DNA from: CAZCTC01 sp964501335
Lineage (GTDB): Bacteria; Chloroflexota; Anaerolineae; B4-G1; SLSP01
NCBI GenBank assembly: GCA_964501335.1
Contig: CAZCTC010000127.1
Coordinates: 1-11,394, forward strand
Length of the DNA stretch: 11,394 nt
Reading direction: 5' to 3'
The notes beneath the pieces are model-generated. The model worked only from the letters and a program-made list of their open reading frames with translations, searched no databases and was not told the origin of the DNA. Shown here one piece after another: positions 5,445-11,394 of the stretch. The translations under genes were made by a program, and so were the position numbers. The first letter of the stretch is position 1. Every line of letters begins with the position of its first letter.

Positions 5445-8199
5445 AAATTAACCCGAGTTCGCGGGCACGGGCGACGGCCTGGGTGCGCGTTTTGACATTC
5501 AGTTTGGCGTAGAGGTGGCCGAGATGCCATTTGACGGTAGGGAGGGCCAGGTAGAGCTTTTCGGCGATCTCGGGATTGGAGCAGCCGGCCACGACCAGAT
5601 GCAGGATTTCGCGCTCGCGTTCATTGAGCGGTTCGGGCAGGTGGGGCGAGGGGGGGATGGCCGGGGGCGGGGCTGCCGACGGGAAGGCGGCGAGCAGCCG
5701 GGCGATATAGTCCGTGGTGACCGGCCCGGTGAGATGGTCCTGGAGCCGGCGTTTGTAATAGATCTTCAGCAATTCATCCATGGCGGGCCCTTCATCCAGA
5801 AAGAGTCGAATGAAGCCTTCCGGTTCGGCCTTGGCCAGCGTTTGCGCCAGCGTTTCGAGGGCGGCCTCCGTTTTCCCCTGGGCTTGCAGACTTAAGGCCA
5901 ACAGGAGGCGGGCTTCCAGGCCCTGGCGGCGTTCTCCGCGGGTGGCCAGCAGTTCCAGCATACGTTCGAGGATGATCTGAGCTTCTGCCGGGCGTCCCTG
6001 GGCCAGCCGCAGGCGGGCCAGGACGGGGATTTCGCGGCGGCGGATGCGCAGGGTGAAGGGATCGCCGTCTTCGGATAGATCGTCGGCGCGGTAGTCGTCG
6101 CCCAGGCCCCAGGCCTCGGTGATGCGTTGGGCAGCGGCAAGATCGCCGCGCAGGAGGGTCAGCCAGGCGAGGTTGGTTTCGACGATGGCGTCGTTGTAGT
6201 CGATGATGTCGAAGCGGCGGACCAGCTGCATGGTTTCTTCCAGAAGCTGTTGGGCGGCGTCGAATTCGCCGCGGGCCTGATGGAGCATGGCGAGGGAGAA
6301 ATAGCCGTCGAGGGCCATGATCTCGGCCCAGCGGCGCAGCAATTTGATCCCTTCGGTGAGGTAGCGTTCGGCCGTCTCCAGCTCGTTCCATTCGCGGTAG
6401 AGTTCGCCCAGGCCGTTGAGGGGCAGGCCGGCGATGGAGAGCCGGCGGCCATGGGAGTCATAGGAGAGGGCGAGCGCCTGTTCGTAGATGGATTGAGAGG
6501 ATTTCAGGATGCCCTGCCCGACCTGGAGATCGCCCAGGTTGTGCAGCGCGAGGACGGCGCCGATGCTCTGTTTTTCGTTGCGGGCGATTTCCTCGAGGGC
6601 TTTGAGGCCGGCGGCGCGGTCGTCGGCGATCAATGAGACGCTCAGGGCCCAGGAGGCCACGCCGTGGAAGAAGTTCTGTTCCGGGGGCAGGCGGTCGAGC
6701 GCCTGCCGGGCCATGGCGGCGGCTTCCTTGAGCCGGCCCCGGAAGAGGATGCGGAAGGCGCGCAGCGGGGCCACTTGAGGGTAGTAAGGGCTGGATTCGT
6801 CGATGTCGGGCGGCAGGGCTGCCTCGACTTCGCGGATGGGATGCAGGTTGAGTAGAAGGCCCCAGGCGTTGGTAATTCTGATCAGCGGATGGGCATCGAG
6901 TTCGGCTGTGGGCAGGGCGGCGACCCATTCCATGAGCGTGATGGTTTCGCCGCGTTCCAGAAAATCGGCGGCGACCTTTTCAATCAGGTCGGCGGCCCGG
7001 GAAAATTCCCGGGCTTCCATCAAGTGGCCGATGGCTTCGTTGGTCAATCCCTGGGCTGTATACCACGAACCGGCGCGGCGGTGGAGTTCCGCCGGCGTGG
7101 GCCATGCGGGCGCCTGGGCGGCGGGAGCGAGCCGTCGGAGCAGGAGATCTGCAAAGAGATGGTGGTAACGATACCAGCGCCGTTCTCGATCCAGGGGGAT
7201 GAGGAAGAGGTTGGCGCGCTCCAGGTATTCCAGAATGGTCTGAGAGGGTGTTTGTTGGAGTGAAGCGAGATCGGCGGGCAGCGTTTCCGCTGTTTCGCTG
7301 TGAATCAGGGCATCGCAGAGCGGTCCGCAGAGACGTTCGAGGATTGAGGTTTGCAGCAAAAAGGCCTGGATGGCCGGCGGCTGGCGTTCGAGTACCTCTT
7401 CGACCAGATAGTCCATGATGTAACGATGGCTGCCGGTCAGCTCTTCCATGAAGTCGGGGATCTCGTCGGCGCTTTGGTTTTGTAGGGAGACGGCGGCAAG
7501 CTGCACGCCGGCGGCCCAGCCTTCGGTGCGGGCGGCCAGGGTGGTGACGGTTTCCGGGGAGAGGTTCAGCCCGGCGGTCTGTTGGAGGAAGGTGCCTACT
7601 TCATGGGAATCCAGTCGGAGATCGGTGGCGCGCAGCTCGGTGAGCTGGCCGCGGGCCCGAAGGCGGGCGATGGGCAGGGGCGGATCGGCCCGGCTGAGCA
7701 GGATGAGATGGGAGGGTGGCGGCAGCCGATCGAGGAAAAATTCCAGGGCGTCGTGGATGGTCTGGGTGTGGATGAGGTGGTAGTCGTCGATGGCCAGCAC
7801 GATGGGCATGCCGGCGGCGTCGAGCGCGTTGAGCAGGACAGTGACGCCGGATTCGATCTGGATGGTGGGGGAGATCTGGAGATTGGCGGGAGCCGGATCT
7901 TCGACCGGGGCGCCGGCCTGGCGAAGGGCGGCGGCGAGGTAGGTGAGGAAGCGGATGGGATCGTTGTCGGAATCGTCGAGGGAGAGCCAGGCGACGGAAT
8001 AACGTAAAGGAACGGCCGTCGGCAGGGTGCGAATCCAATCGGCGGCGAGGGTGGTTTTGCCGTAGCCGGCAGGGGCACAGATCAGAGTGAGCCGGCGGCC
8101 GCGGCGCAGCCCTTCATCAAGGCGGGCCAGCAGTTGCGGCCGCGGCACGGCGCCCGGCCGCGCGGCTGGAAGGTGTAGTTTGGTGGTGAGCAATGTCAT
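5443..8199 (-). CDS. MalT/LAL-type ATP-dependent LuxR-family transcriptional regulator, 918 aa
   Basis: A large cytoplasmic signal-transduction ATPase of the MalT (STAND) class. The N-terminus TTKLHLPAARPGAVPRPQLL is typical of the family. Walker A is CAPAGYGKTTLA with Lys48 and Thr49; Walker B is IVLAIDDYHLI with Asp138 and Asp139. The middle, roughly 420-830, is helical and TPR-like (for example ALHNLGDLQVGQG, GLGELYREWNELETAERYL and SLAMLHQARGEFDAAQQLLEE), the region where such proteins sense an inducer. The LuxR DNA-binding domain occupies 857-918: LNEREREILHLVVAG, then NPEIAEKLYLALPTVKWHL, then LNVKTRTQAVARA. The length of about 900 is normal and no domain is broken. The inducer is unknown. 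It lies upstream of the dikinase-like gene on the same strand with a 234-base repeat-filled gap, and is divergent from the amidohydrolase. No Shine-Dalgarno precedes the start; see the possible leaderless promoter. Confidence 0.93.
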   Translation of the reverse strand: MTLLTTKLHLPAARPGAVPRPQLLARLDEGLRRGRRLTLICAPAGYGKTTLAADWIRTLPTAVPLRYSVAWLSLDDSDNDPIRFLTYLAAALRQAGAPVEDPAPANLQISPTIQIESGVTVLLNALDAAGMPIVLAIDDYHLIHTQTIHDALEFFLDRLPPPSHLILLSRADPPLPIARLRARGQLTELRATDLRLDSHEVGTFLQQTAGLNLSPETVTTLAARTEGWAAGVQLAAVSLQNQSADEIPDFMEELTGSHRYIMDYLVEEVLERQPPAIQAFLLQTSILERLCGPLCDALIHSETAETLPADLASLQQTPSQTILEYLERANLFLIPLDRERRWYRYHHLFADLLLRRLAPAAQAPAWPTPAELHRRAGSWYTAQGLTNEAIGHLMEAREFSRAADLIEKVAADFLERGETITLMEWVAALPTAELDAHPLIRITNAWGLLLNLHPIREVEAALPPDIDESSPYYPQVAPLRAFRILFRGRLKEAAAMARQALDRLPPEQNFFHGVASWALSVSLIADDRAAGLKALEEIARNEKQSIGAVLALHNLGDLQVGQGILKSSQSIYEQALALSYDSHGRRLSIAGLPLNGLGELYREWNELETAERYLTEGIKLLRRWAEIMALDGYFSLAMLHQARGEFDAAQQLLEETMQLVRRFDIIDYNDAIVETNLAWLTLLRGDLAAAQRITEAWGLGDDYRADDLSEDGDPFTLRIRRREIPVLARLRLAQGRPAEAQIILERMLELLATRGERRQGLEARLLLALSLQAQGKTEAALETLAQTLAKAEPEGFIRLFLDEGPAMDELLKIYYKRRLQDHLTGPVTTDYIARLLAAFPSAAPPPAIPPSPHLPEPLNEREREILHLVVAGCSNPEIAEKLYLALPTVKWHLGHLYAKLNVKTRTQAVARARELGLI

Positions 8200-8206
8200 G
8201 GGGTAT

Positions 8207-8212
8207 ATTTTA
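8207..8212 (-). promoter_or_regulatory. Possible -10 box giving a leaderless LuxR-type mRNA
   Basis: On the minus strand TAAAAT lies 8-13 bases upstream of the ATG, which would place transcription start at or next to the initiation codon. The bases between (ATACCCC) contain no Shine-Dalgarno. No convincing -35 lies about 17 bases upstream, where the heptamer tandem begins. Low certainty. Confidence 0.3.
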
Positions 8213-8218
8213 ACTCAG

Positions 8219-8242
8219 AAGTAGACAGTAGAAAGTAGACAG
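8219..8242 (+). repeat. Heptamer tandem AGTAGAC (copy C)
   Basis: Three period-7 units AGTAGAC, AGTAGAA, AGTAGAC and a trailing AG, passing directly into the composite repeat block. It begins 20 bases upstream of the LuxR-type start codon. Confidence 0.85.
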
Positions 8243-8392
8243 CCCGTGTCGCCGGGGCGGCTCTGGAAAAGGCCTATGTTTTGGTGCGCCTTCTGAGGCG
8301 CACCAAAACATAAACAAAAAAATTCTCTCCCCCTGCTTCGCACAGCGCGTCGCTTCGAGCCGAACAAAAGCCTTCTGCGGGACGCTAAAATG
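8234..8392 (+). repeat. Composite repeat, copy 2, with long downstream arm
   Basis: AGTAGACAGCCCG, GGGGCGGCTCTGGAAAAGGCC, the hairpin at 8275-8312, an A-rich tract and TCTCTCC match copy 1 at 54-147. It then continues through CCGAACAAAAGCC and TGCGGGACGCTAAAATG, matching the inverted arm at 766-842. TGCGGGACG also occurs at 188-196 of the first region. It lies in the divergent space between the regulator and the amidohydrolase. Confidence 0.8.
8275..8312 (+). repeat. 17-bp perfect inverted repeat, TCTG loop (hairpin 1 duplicate)
   Basis: Same stem and loop as 95-130 plus one more outer pair (T8275-A8312), with the loop TCTG at 8292-8295. This is the only pair of hairpins in the window with the same stem sequence. 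Confidence 0.9.
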
Positions 8393-8413
8393 CTCATGGC
8401 CTCTATTGAAAAG

Positions 8414-8455
8414 TATCTGTTGCGGCGCACTTTCTGAAGTGCGCCGCAACAGATA
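8414..8455 (+). repeat. 19-bp perfect inverted repeat, TCTG loop (hairpin 5)
   Basis: The arms TATCTGTTGCGGCGCACTT and reverse complement flank TCTG at 8433-8436. It lies immediately upstream of the likely amidohydrolase promoter region. AT-rich outer pairs and GC-rich inner pairs follow the family pattern, but the stem sequence is its own. Confidence 0.9.
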
Positions 8456-8471
8456 AAATTTACAAATCGGA

Positions 8472-8477
8472 TACAAT
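8472..8477 (+). promoter_or_regulatory. Candidate -10 element of the amidohydrolase gene
   Basis: TACAAT lies about 17 bases upstream of the Shine-Dalgarno GGAGGA (8494-8499). The matching -35 position falls at the right edge of hairpin 5 and is not a good TTGACA match, so the call rests on the -10 and the spacing to the gene. Confidence 0.3.
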
Positions 8478-8504
8478 AGGGGCAAATTCCTGGGGAGGAA
8501 ATCC

Positions 8505-9878
8505 ATGCAAAAATCAAAATCCTGGCTGCTCCATGGGGGGACGCTGGTGACCCCCGATCTGGTGATGGATGCCGATCTTCTGGTGACCGGCGAGACAATC
8601 AGTGCGGTGGGACATGATTTGCCTGTCCCTGAAGGGACCGAGGTCGTGGACGCCTCCGGACTGTTGGTTTTGCCCGGGGTAATCGATGCGCATTGCCATA
8701 TTCAACTCGATACCGGGATCTACAAGGCGCCGGATACCTGGTGGACGGAGAGTCAGGCGGCGGCTCGCGGCGGGGTGACGACGGTGGTGGATTTCGCCAC
8801 GCAGTTCAAAGGACAGTCGTTCCAGGAGGCTGTGGAGACCCGGTTGGCGGAGGCGGCTCCGTCGGCGATCGATTATGCATTTCATGTGATGGTGACCGAT
8901 CTGCCGGCCGGCCGGGAAGACGATCTGGGGACGTTGATCGAGCTGGGGACGCCCAGCATCAAGCTCTATACGACCTATCGGCCCAACTATTATGCCGACG
9001 ATGCGACGTTGCTGCGGCTGCTCTCGGCGGCGGGGCGATATGGGTTGATGACGCTGGTCCATTGCGAGAACGATTCATTGGTCACGGCGGCGACGCAGGC
9101 GTTGATCGAGGATGGGCGCACGCAGCTGCCCTTCCATGCCATGGCGCGGCCGGCGCTGGCGGAACATGAGGCGACGGCGCGGGTGCTTTTCCTGGCCCGG
9201 GCGGCCGGGGCGCCGGTGGTGATCGCGCATAATTCAACCTCTCAGACGGTCGATTTGATCGAGGCGGCGCGGGTGCGAGGTCAGGAGGTCTACAATGAGA
9301 CGGGCCCGCAGTATTTGCTGTTCGACGATCAGGTCTATGAGGGGAGCGAGCCGTGGCGTTATATTTTGCAGCCGCCGCTACGCGAGCCGTCGCAGCCGGA
9401 GTTGATGTGGGAGAAGGTCTCTTCGGGGGCGGTGAATATGCTGATCACCGATCACTGCGGCTATACCCGCAAGCAGAAGACGGCGGTGGATGATTTTACC
9501 AAAACGCCGGGCGGGCTGCCGGGGCTGGAGACGCTGTTGCCGTTGATGGCGACCTATGGGGTGGATGAGGGGCGGTTTGAGTGGCCGGATCTGGTGGCGA
9601 TGCTTTCGGTCAATCCGGCGAAGATCTACAATCTCTGGCCGCGGAAGGGCGCTTTCCTGCCGGGGTCGGATGCAGATTTTGTGCTTTACGATCCGGAGCC
9701 GGAGTGGATGTTGACGGAAGAGGATGTCCATTCGGCGGCGGGGTATACGCCGTTTGAGGGGATGCGGATCAAGGGGCGGGTGCAGGCGACGGTGCGCCGG
9801 GGGGAGTTTCTGGTGCGCGATGGGGAGTTTGTGGGAAAGCGCGGCAGTGGGGAGTTCATCCGGCGCGAGCCGTTCTAG
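8505..9878 (+). CDS. Dihydropyrimidinase/hydantoinase-like metal-dependent amidohydrolase, 457 aa
   Basis: A cytoplasmic TIM-barrel hydrolase that in this family opens cyclic amide rings (hydantoins, dihydropyrimidines, allantoin, dihydroorotate). All metal ligands of the cyclic amidohydrolases are present with normal spacing: His63 and His65 in DAHCH, carboxylated-lysine candidate Lys153 in SIKLYTTY, His186 in LVHCEND, His242 in IAHNST and Asp316 in ITDHCGY. Tyr158, five residues after the lysine, matches the ring-contacting tyrosine of hydantoinases. Two positions near the usual substrate contacts differ: the SPPLR-type motif is QPPLR (Gln289) and the PNG-type motif is PGG (336-337), so the substrate may not be a standard hydantoin. 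The length of 457 is normal. The start has GGAGGA five bases upstream. It is divergent from the LuxR-type regulator and has no codirectional metabolic neighbour, so the pathway cannot be named. Confidence 0.9.
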   Translation: MQKSKSWLLHGGTLVTPDLVMDADLLVTGETISAVGHDLPVPEGTEVVDASGLLVLPGVIDAHCHIQLDTGIYKAPDTWWTESQAAARGGVTTVVDFATQFKGQSFQEAVETRLAEAAPSAIDYAFHVMVTDLPAGREDDLGTLIELGTPSIKLYTTYRPNYYADDATLLRLLSAAGRYGLMTLVHCENDSLVTAATQALIEDGRTQLPFHAMARPALAEHEATARVLFLARAAGAPVVIAHNSTSQTVDLIEAARVRGQEVYNETGPQYLLFDDQVYEGSEPWRYILQPPLREPSQPELMWEKVSSGAVNMLITDHCGYTRKQKTAVDDFTKTPGGLPGLETLLPLMATYGVDEGRFEWPDLVAMLSVNPAKIYNLWPRKGAFLPGSDADFVLYDPEPEWMLTEEDVHSAAGYTPFEGMRIKGRVQATVRRGEFLVRDGEFVGKRGSGEFIRREPF

Positions 9879-9884
9879 ATGAAG

Positions 9885-9915
9885 AAGTAGACAGTAGAAA
9901 GTAGACAGTAGACAG
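9885..9915 (+). repeat. Heptamer tandem AGTAGAC (copy D)
   Basis: Four units AGTAGAC, AGTAGAA, AGTAGAC, AGTAGAC and a trailing AG, beginning seven bases after the amidohydrolase stop codon and running into hairpin 6 through AGCC. Confidence 0.85.
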
Positions 9916-9917
9916 CC

Positions 9918-9955
9918 TATGTTTTCGGCGGCTTTCTGAAGCCGCCGAAAACATA
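9918..9955 (+). repeat. 17-bp perfect inverted repeat, TCTG loop (hairpin 6)
   Basis: The arms TATGTTTTCGGCGGCTT and reverse complement flank TCTG at 9935-9938. The tail is an A-rich tract, CTCTCTGCC, then CCTGCGCGGCG and ATTCTTAC, closely matching the tail after hairpin 1. The GCGGCTCTGG block that precedes hairpin 1 is missing here: heptamer-AGCC joins the stem directly. The A-tract again makes a plus-strand intrinsic terminator unlikely. Confidence 0.9.
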
Positions 9956-10040
9956 AATAAAAAAATTCTCTCTGCCTGTCCTGCGCGGCGATTCTTACCG
10001 GAAAAGGGCCGGGTGCGGGGTGTGAGAAATGAGGCCGTTA

Positions 10041-11267
10041 ATGCAAACAATTACATCGATTAAAGAACCTTTAATAGTGGAAGCCCGGGAGTTGAGTGCG
10101 GCGGCGGGCCGGGCGCACTCGGGCAAGTGTTTGTTGGAAGGTGCCGAGATCCTGGGGTGGGCGCTCGATGCGGCGGTGGCGTTGGAGCGGGTGTTCTGCG
10201 TCCCCGCTTTTAAGGATGCGGCGTTGCTGGCCCGGCTCGAAGCGGTGGGCTGCCCGGTCTTCTCCGTTTCTGAAGGCATCCAGAAGAAGATTACCGACAC
10301 GAATTATGTGGTGCCGATTGTGGGCGTGGCGCGGATGCCGGCGGAGCCGGGGCCTGAGGATGGCCTGGGTGATTTTGCGCTGGTACTGGATGGCGTGCGT
10401 GATTTTGGGAATATTGGCACCATCGTGCGGACGGCCCGGGCTTTCGGGGTGCGGGATTTGATCTCTACTTCGCGGCCGTTCGACCTTTATTATCGAAAGA
10501 CGATCGAGGCGTCGCGGGGGACCGTCTTCGGGATGAAGGTGCGGCGCTGCGATTCACCGCTGGAGACTGTGGCTTTTTTGAAGCAGCGGGGGTTTCAGGT
10601 GGTGGCCACCAGTTCCCACGCGCCGCTGGTGCAGAATGCGGTGCAGTTGCAGCCGCGGCCGGTGGCGCTGGTGGTCGGCAATGAAACTCAGGGAATTTCG
10701 GATGAGCTGTTGCAGGCGGCCGATTGGGTGGTGCAGATTCCGATGAGCGGGCCGGTGGAATCGTTGAATGTTGGCGTGGCAACCGGGATCAGTCTTTACG
10801 AGTTTAAATTCAAGGCGGTGTTGGCGATGTTGATCAAGTATATTCGGGCGACGCTGGGGCGACAGGTCAATGTCACCAGCAAATATATTCAGCAGGCCTT
10901 CGATGTGCGGTTGCGGCAGGTCTGTCCTTTGGACAGCCGGCAGGTGATTTTTTTGATGGTGTTGAAATGTGATGAGATGATGACGATGGAGCAGGCCGGT
11001 CGGGATCTGGGAGCCTTTGGGGATGAGTTGACCGGTTTGTTGCAGCCGTTGTTTGTGGGCGGCTATATCGATCATGTGGAGGGGCGGCATGATGTCCTTC
11101 AGTTGACGGAGGCCGGAGAGGCGCTGCTGGGGCGGTTGTGGAGTGTGGTGGAAGCAGCCGAGGCGGAGGTGTTGGCGGGTTTTTCGGAGAGGGAACGGCA
11201 ACAGCTGGGGGATTATTTGCAGCGGATTCAGGAGAATTGTGCGAAGATCAGCAGTCAGCAGAAGTAG
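10041..11267 (+). CDS. SpoU/TrmH-family RNA 2'-O-methyltransferase fused to a MarR-like winged-helix domain, 408 aa
   Basis: Residues 1-~100 look like the SpoU substrate-binding domain (ITSIKEPLIVEA, then a GKCLLEGAEIL segment). Residues ~110-260 are the SPOUT trefoil-knot methyltransferase: motif 1 DGVRDFGNIGTIVRTARAFG at 117-136 with Asn124 and Arg130 (the usual DPGN is DFGN here), motif 2 LVVGNETQGIS with Asn214 and Glu215, and motif 3 IPMSGPVESLNVGVATG with Ser241-Asn243. The family adds a 2'-O-methyl group to rRNA or tRNA ribose using SAM. Ordinary members end near residue 260-270. Here about 140 residues follow with no stop and read like a MarR repressor: LDSRQVIFLMVL, a helix-turn-helix region, a short wing GYIDHVEGRHDVLQLTEAG (T356-G359), then RLWSVVEAAEAEVLAGFSE. 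The start at 10041 (MQTITS) is preferred for GAGG six bases upstream; an ATG at 10029 would add four residues. The TAG stop lies inside a heptamer repeat. Confidence 0.88.
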   Translation: MQTITSIKEPLIVEARELSAAAGRAHSGKCLLEGAEILGWALDAAVALERVFCVPAFKDAALLARLEAVGCPVFSVSEGIQKKITDTNYVVPIVGVARMPAEPGPEDGLGDFALVLDGVRDFGNIGTIVRTARAFGVRDLISTSRPFDLYYRKTIEASRGTVFGMKVRRCDSPLETVAFLKQRGFQVVATSSHAPLVQNAVQLQPRPVALVVGNETQGISDELLQAADWVVQIPMSGPVESLNVGVATGISLYEFKFKAVLAMLIKYIRATLGRQVNVTSKYIQQAFDVRLRQVCPLDSRQVIFLMVLKCDEMMTMEQAGRDLGAFGDELTGLLQPLFVGGYIDHVEGRHDVLQLTEAGEALLGRLWSVVEAAEAEVLAGFSERERQQLGDYLQRIQENCAKISSQQK

Positions 11268-11270
11268 ACA

Positions 11271-11296
11271 GGGGCGGCACCCCGAAGGATGAAAAT
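11271..11296 (+). repeat. Short dispersed repeat shared with 237-262
   Basis: GGGGCGGCACCCCGAA followed by GGATGAAAAT, one base different from the copy near the window start. Here it is inserted between two stretches of the heptamer repeat. Confidence 0.7.
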
Positions 11297-11303
11297 TCAG
11301 CGG

Positions 11304-11394
11304 AAGTAGACAGCAGCAAGTAGACAGCAGCAAGTAGACAGTAGACAGTAGACAGCCTGCGTCGCCTGTGCGGCTCTGGAAAAGGCCATGTTTT
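11304..11394 (+). repeat. Longest heptamer tandem and composite repeat copy 3, cut by window end
   Basis: Seven period-7 units are visible from 11305 to 11353, with AGTAGAC alternating with AGCAGCA twice and then repeated three times, followed by AG. AGCCTGCGTCGCC, GCGGCTCTGGAAAAGGCC and ATGTTTT follow, identical in order to copy 1, and the sequence stops inside the left arm of the expected hairpin. Confidence 0.85.

Noticed and set aside
8210..8598. Short minus-strand frames upstream of the LuxR-type gene
   Set aside because: Their peptides are translations of the AGTAGAC repeats and of the hairpins, the same artefact seen at 9856-10050.
5443..9878. An operon or a defence system linking the five genes
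   Set aside because: The genes face different directions, have 150-300 base repeat-filled gaps, and contain no nuclease, toxin, reverse transcriptase or transposase. The dikinase-like gene could be an antibiotic-modifying enzyme, but nothing ties it to its neighbours.
5227..11355. Heptamer arrays as a CRISPR array
   Set aside because: Repeat units are 7 bases, contiguous and without spacers; no cas-like genes are present.
1..11394. tRNA, rRNA or known riboswitch genes
   Set aside because: No cloverleaf, CCA-type end, rRNA motif or recognised riboswitch core was seen by eye in the intergenic regions. The hairpins are simple perfect stems.

Overview
The window is GC-rich bacterial chromosome with five convincing protein genes separated by unusually repeat-rich intergenic DNA. 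The mix of genes fits a Chloroflexota (Anaerolineae-like) genome: a large MalT/LAL-type LuxR regulator, a phosphohistidine-domain kinase related to rifampin phosphotransferase, a hydantoinase-type amidohydrolase and a SpoU methyltransferase. This is an inference from gene content and style, not proof; there is no rRNA or other taxonomic marker here.

Layout. 1-528 has no gene and carries two hairpin repeat units. 529-741 (minus) encodes a 70-residue conserved-looking protein of unknown function. 1015-5208 (minus) encodes a 1397-residue protein with one ATP-grasp domain followed by two consecutive copies of a substrate-binding plus swivelling phosphohistidine module. 5443-8199 (minus) encodes a 918-residue ATP-dependent LuxR regulator, 234 bases upstream of and codirectional with the kinase-like gene. 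8505-9878 (plus) encodes a dihydropyrimidinase/hydantoinase-like metal amidohydrolase, divergent from the regulator. 10041-11267 (plus) encodes a SpoU/TrmH RNA 2'-O-methyltransferase fused to a C-terminal MarR-like winged-helix segment.

Nearly every intergenic space is occupied by one modular repeat family. Its parts are: in-register heptamer tandems (AGTAGAC and variants); a block around GCGGCTCTGGAAAAGGCC; a perfect 16-20 bp inverted repeat with a 4-base loop that is TCTG in six of seven copies; an A-rich tract; a CTCTCT/CCTGCGC block; and further short shared blocks. The stems differ in sequence from copy to copy while pairing is kept perfectly, so structure rather than sequence appears to be maintained. 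The A-tract lies where an intrinsic terminator would need a T-tract. The repeats reach gene ends: one hairpin covers two bases of the regulator's stop codon, and a heptamer supplies the stop codon of the methyltransferase fusion.

No metabolic pathway joins the five genes. The regulator lies between the kinase-like gene and the amidohydrolase and could control either, but nothing in the sequence proves it. The three points most worth following are the pairing-conserved hairpin family, the one-donor/two-acceptor architecture of the kinase-like protein, and the methyltransferase-MarR fusion.
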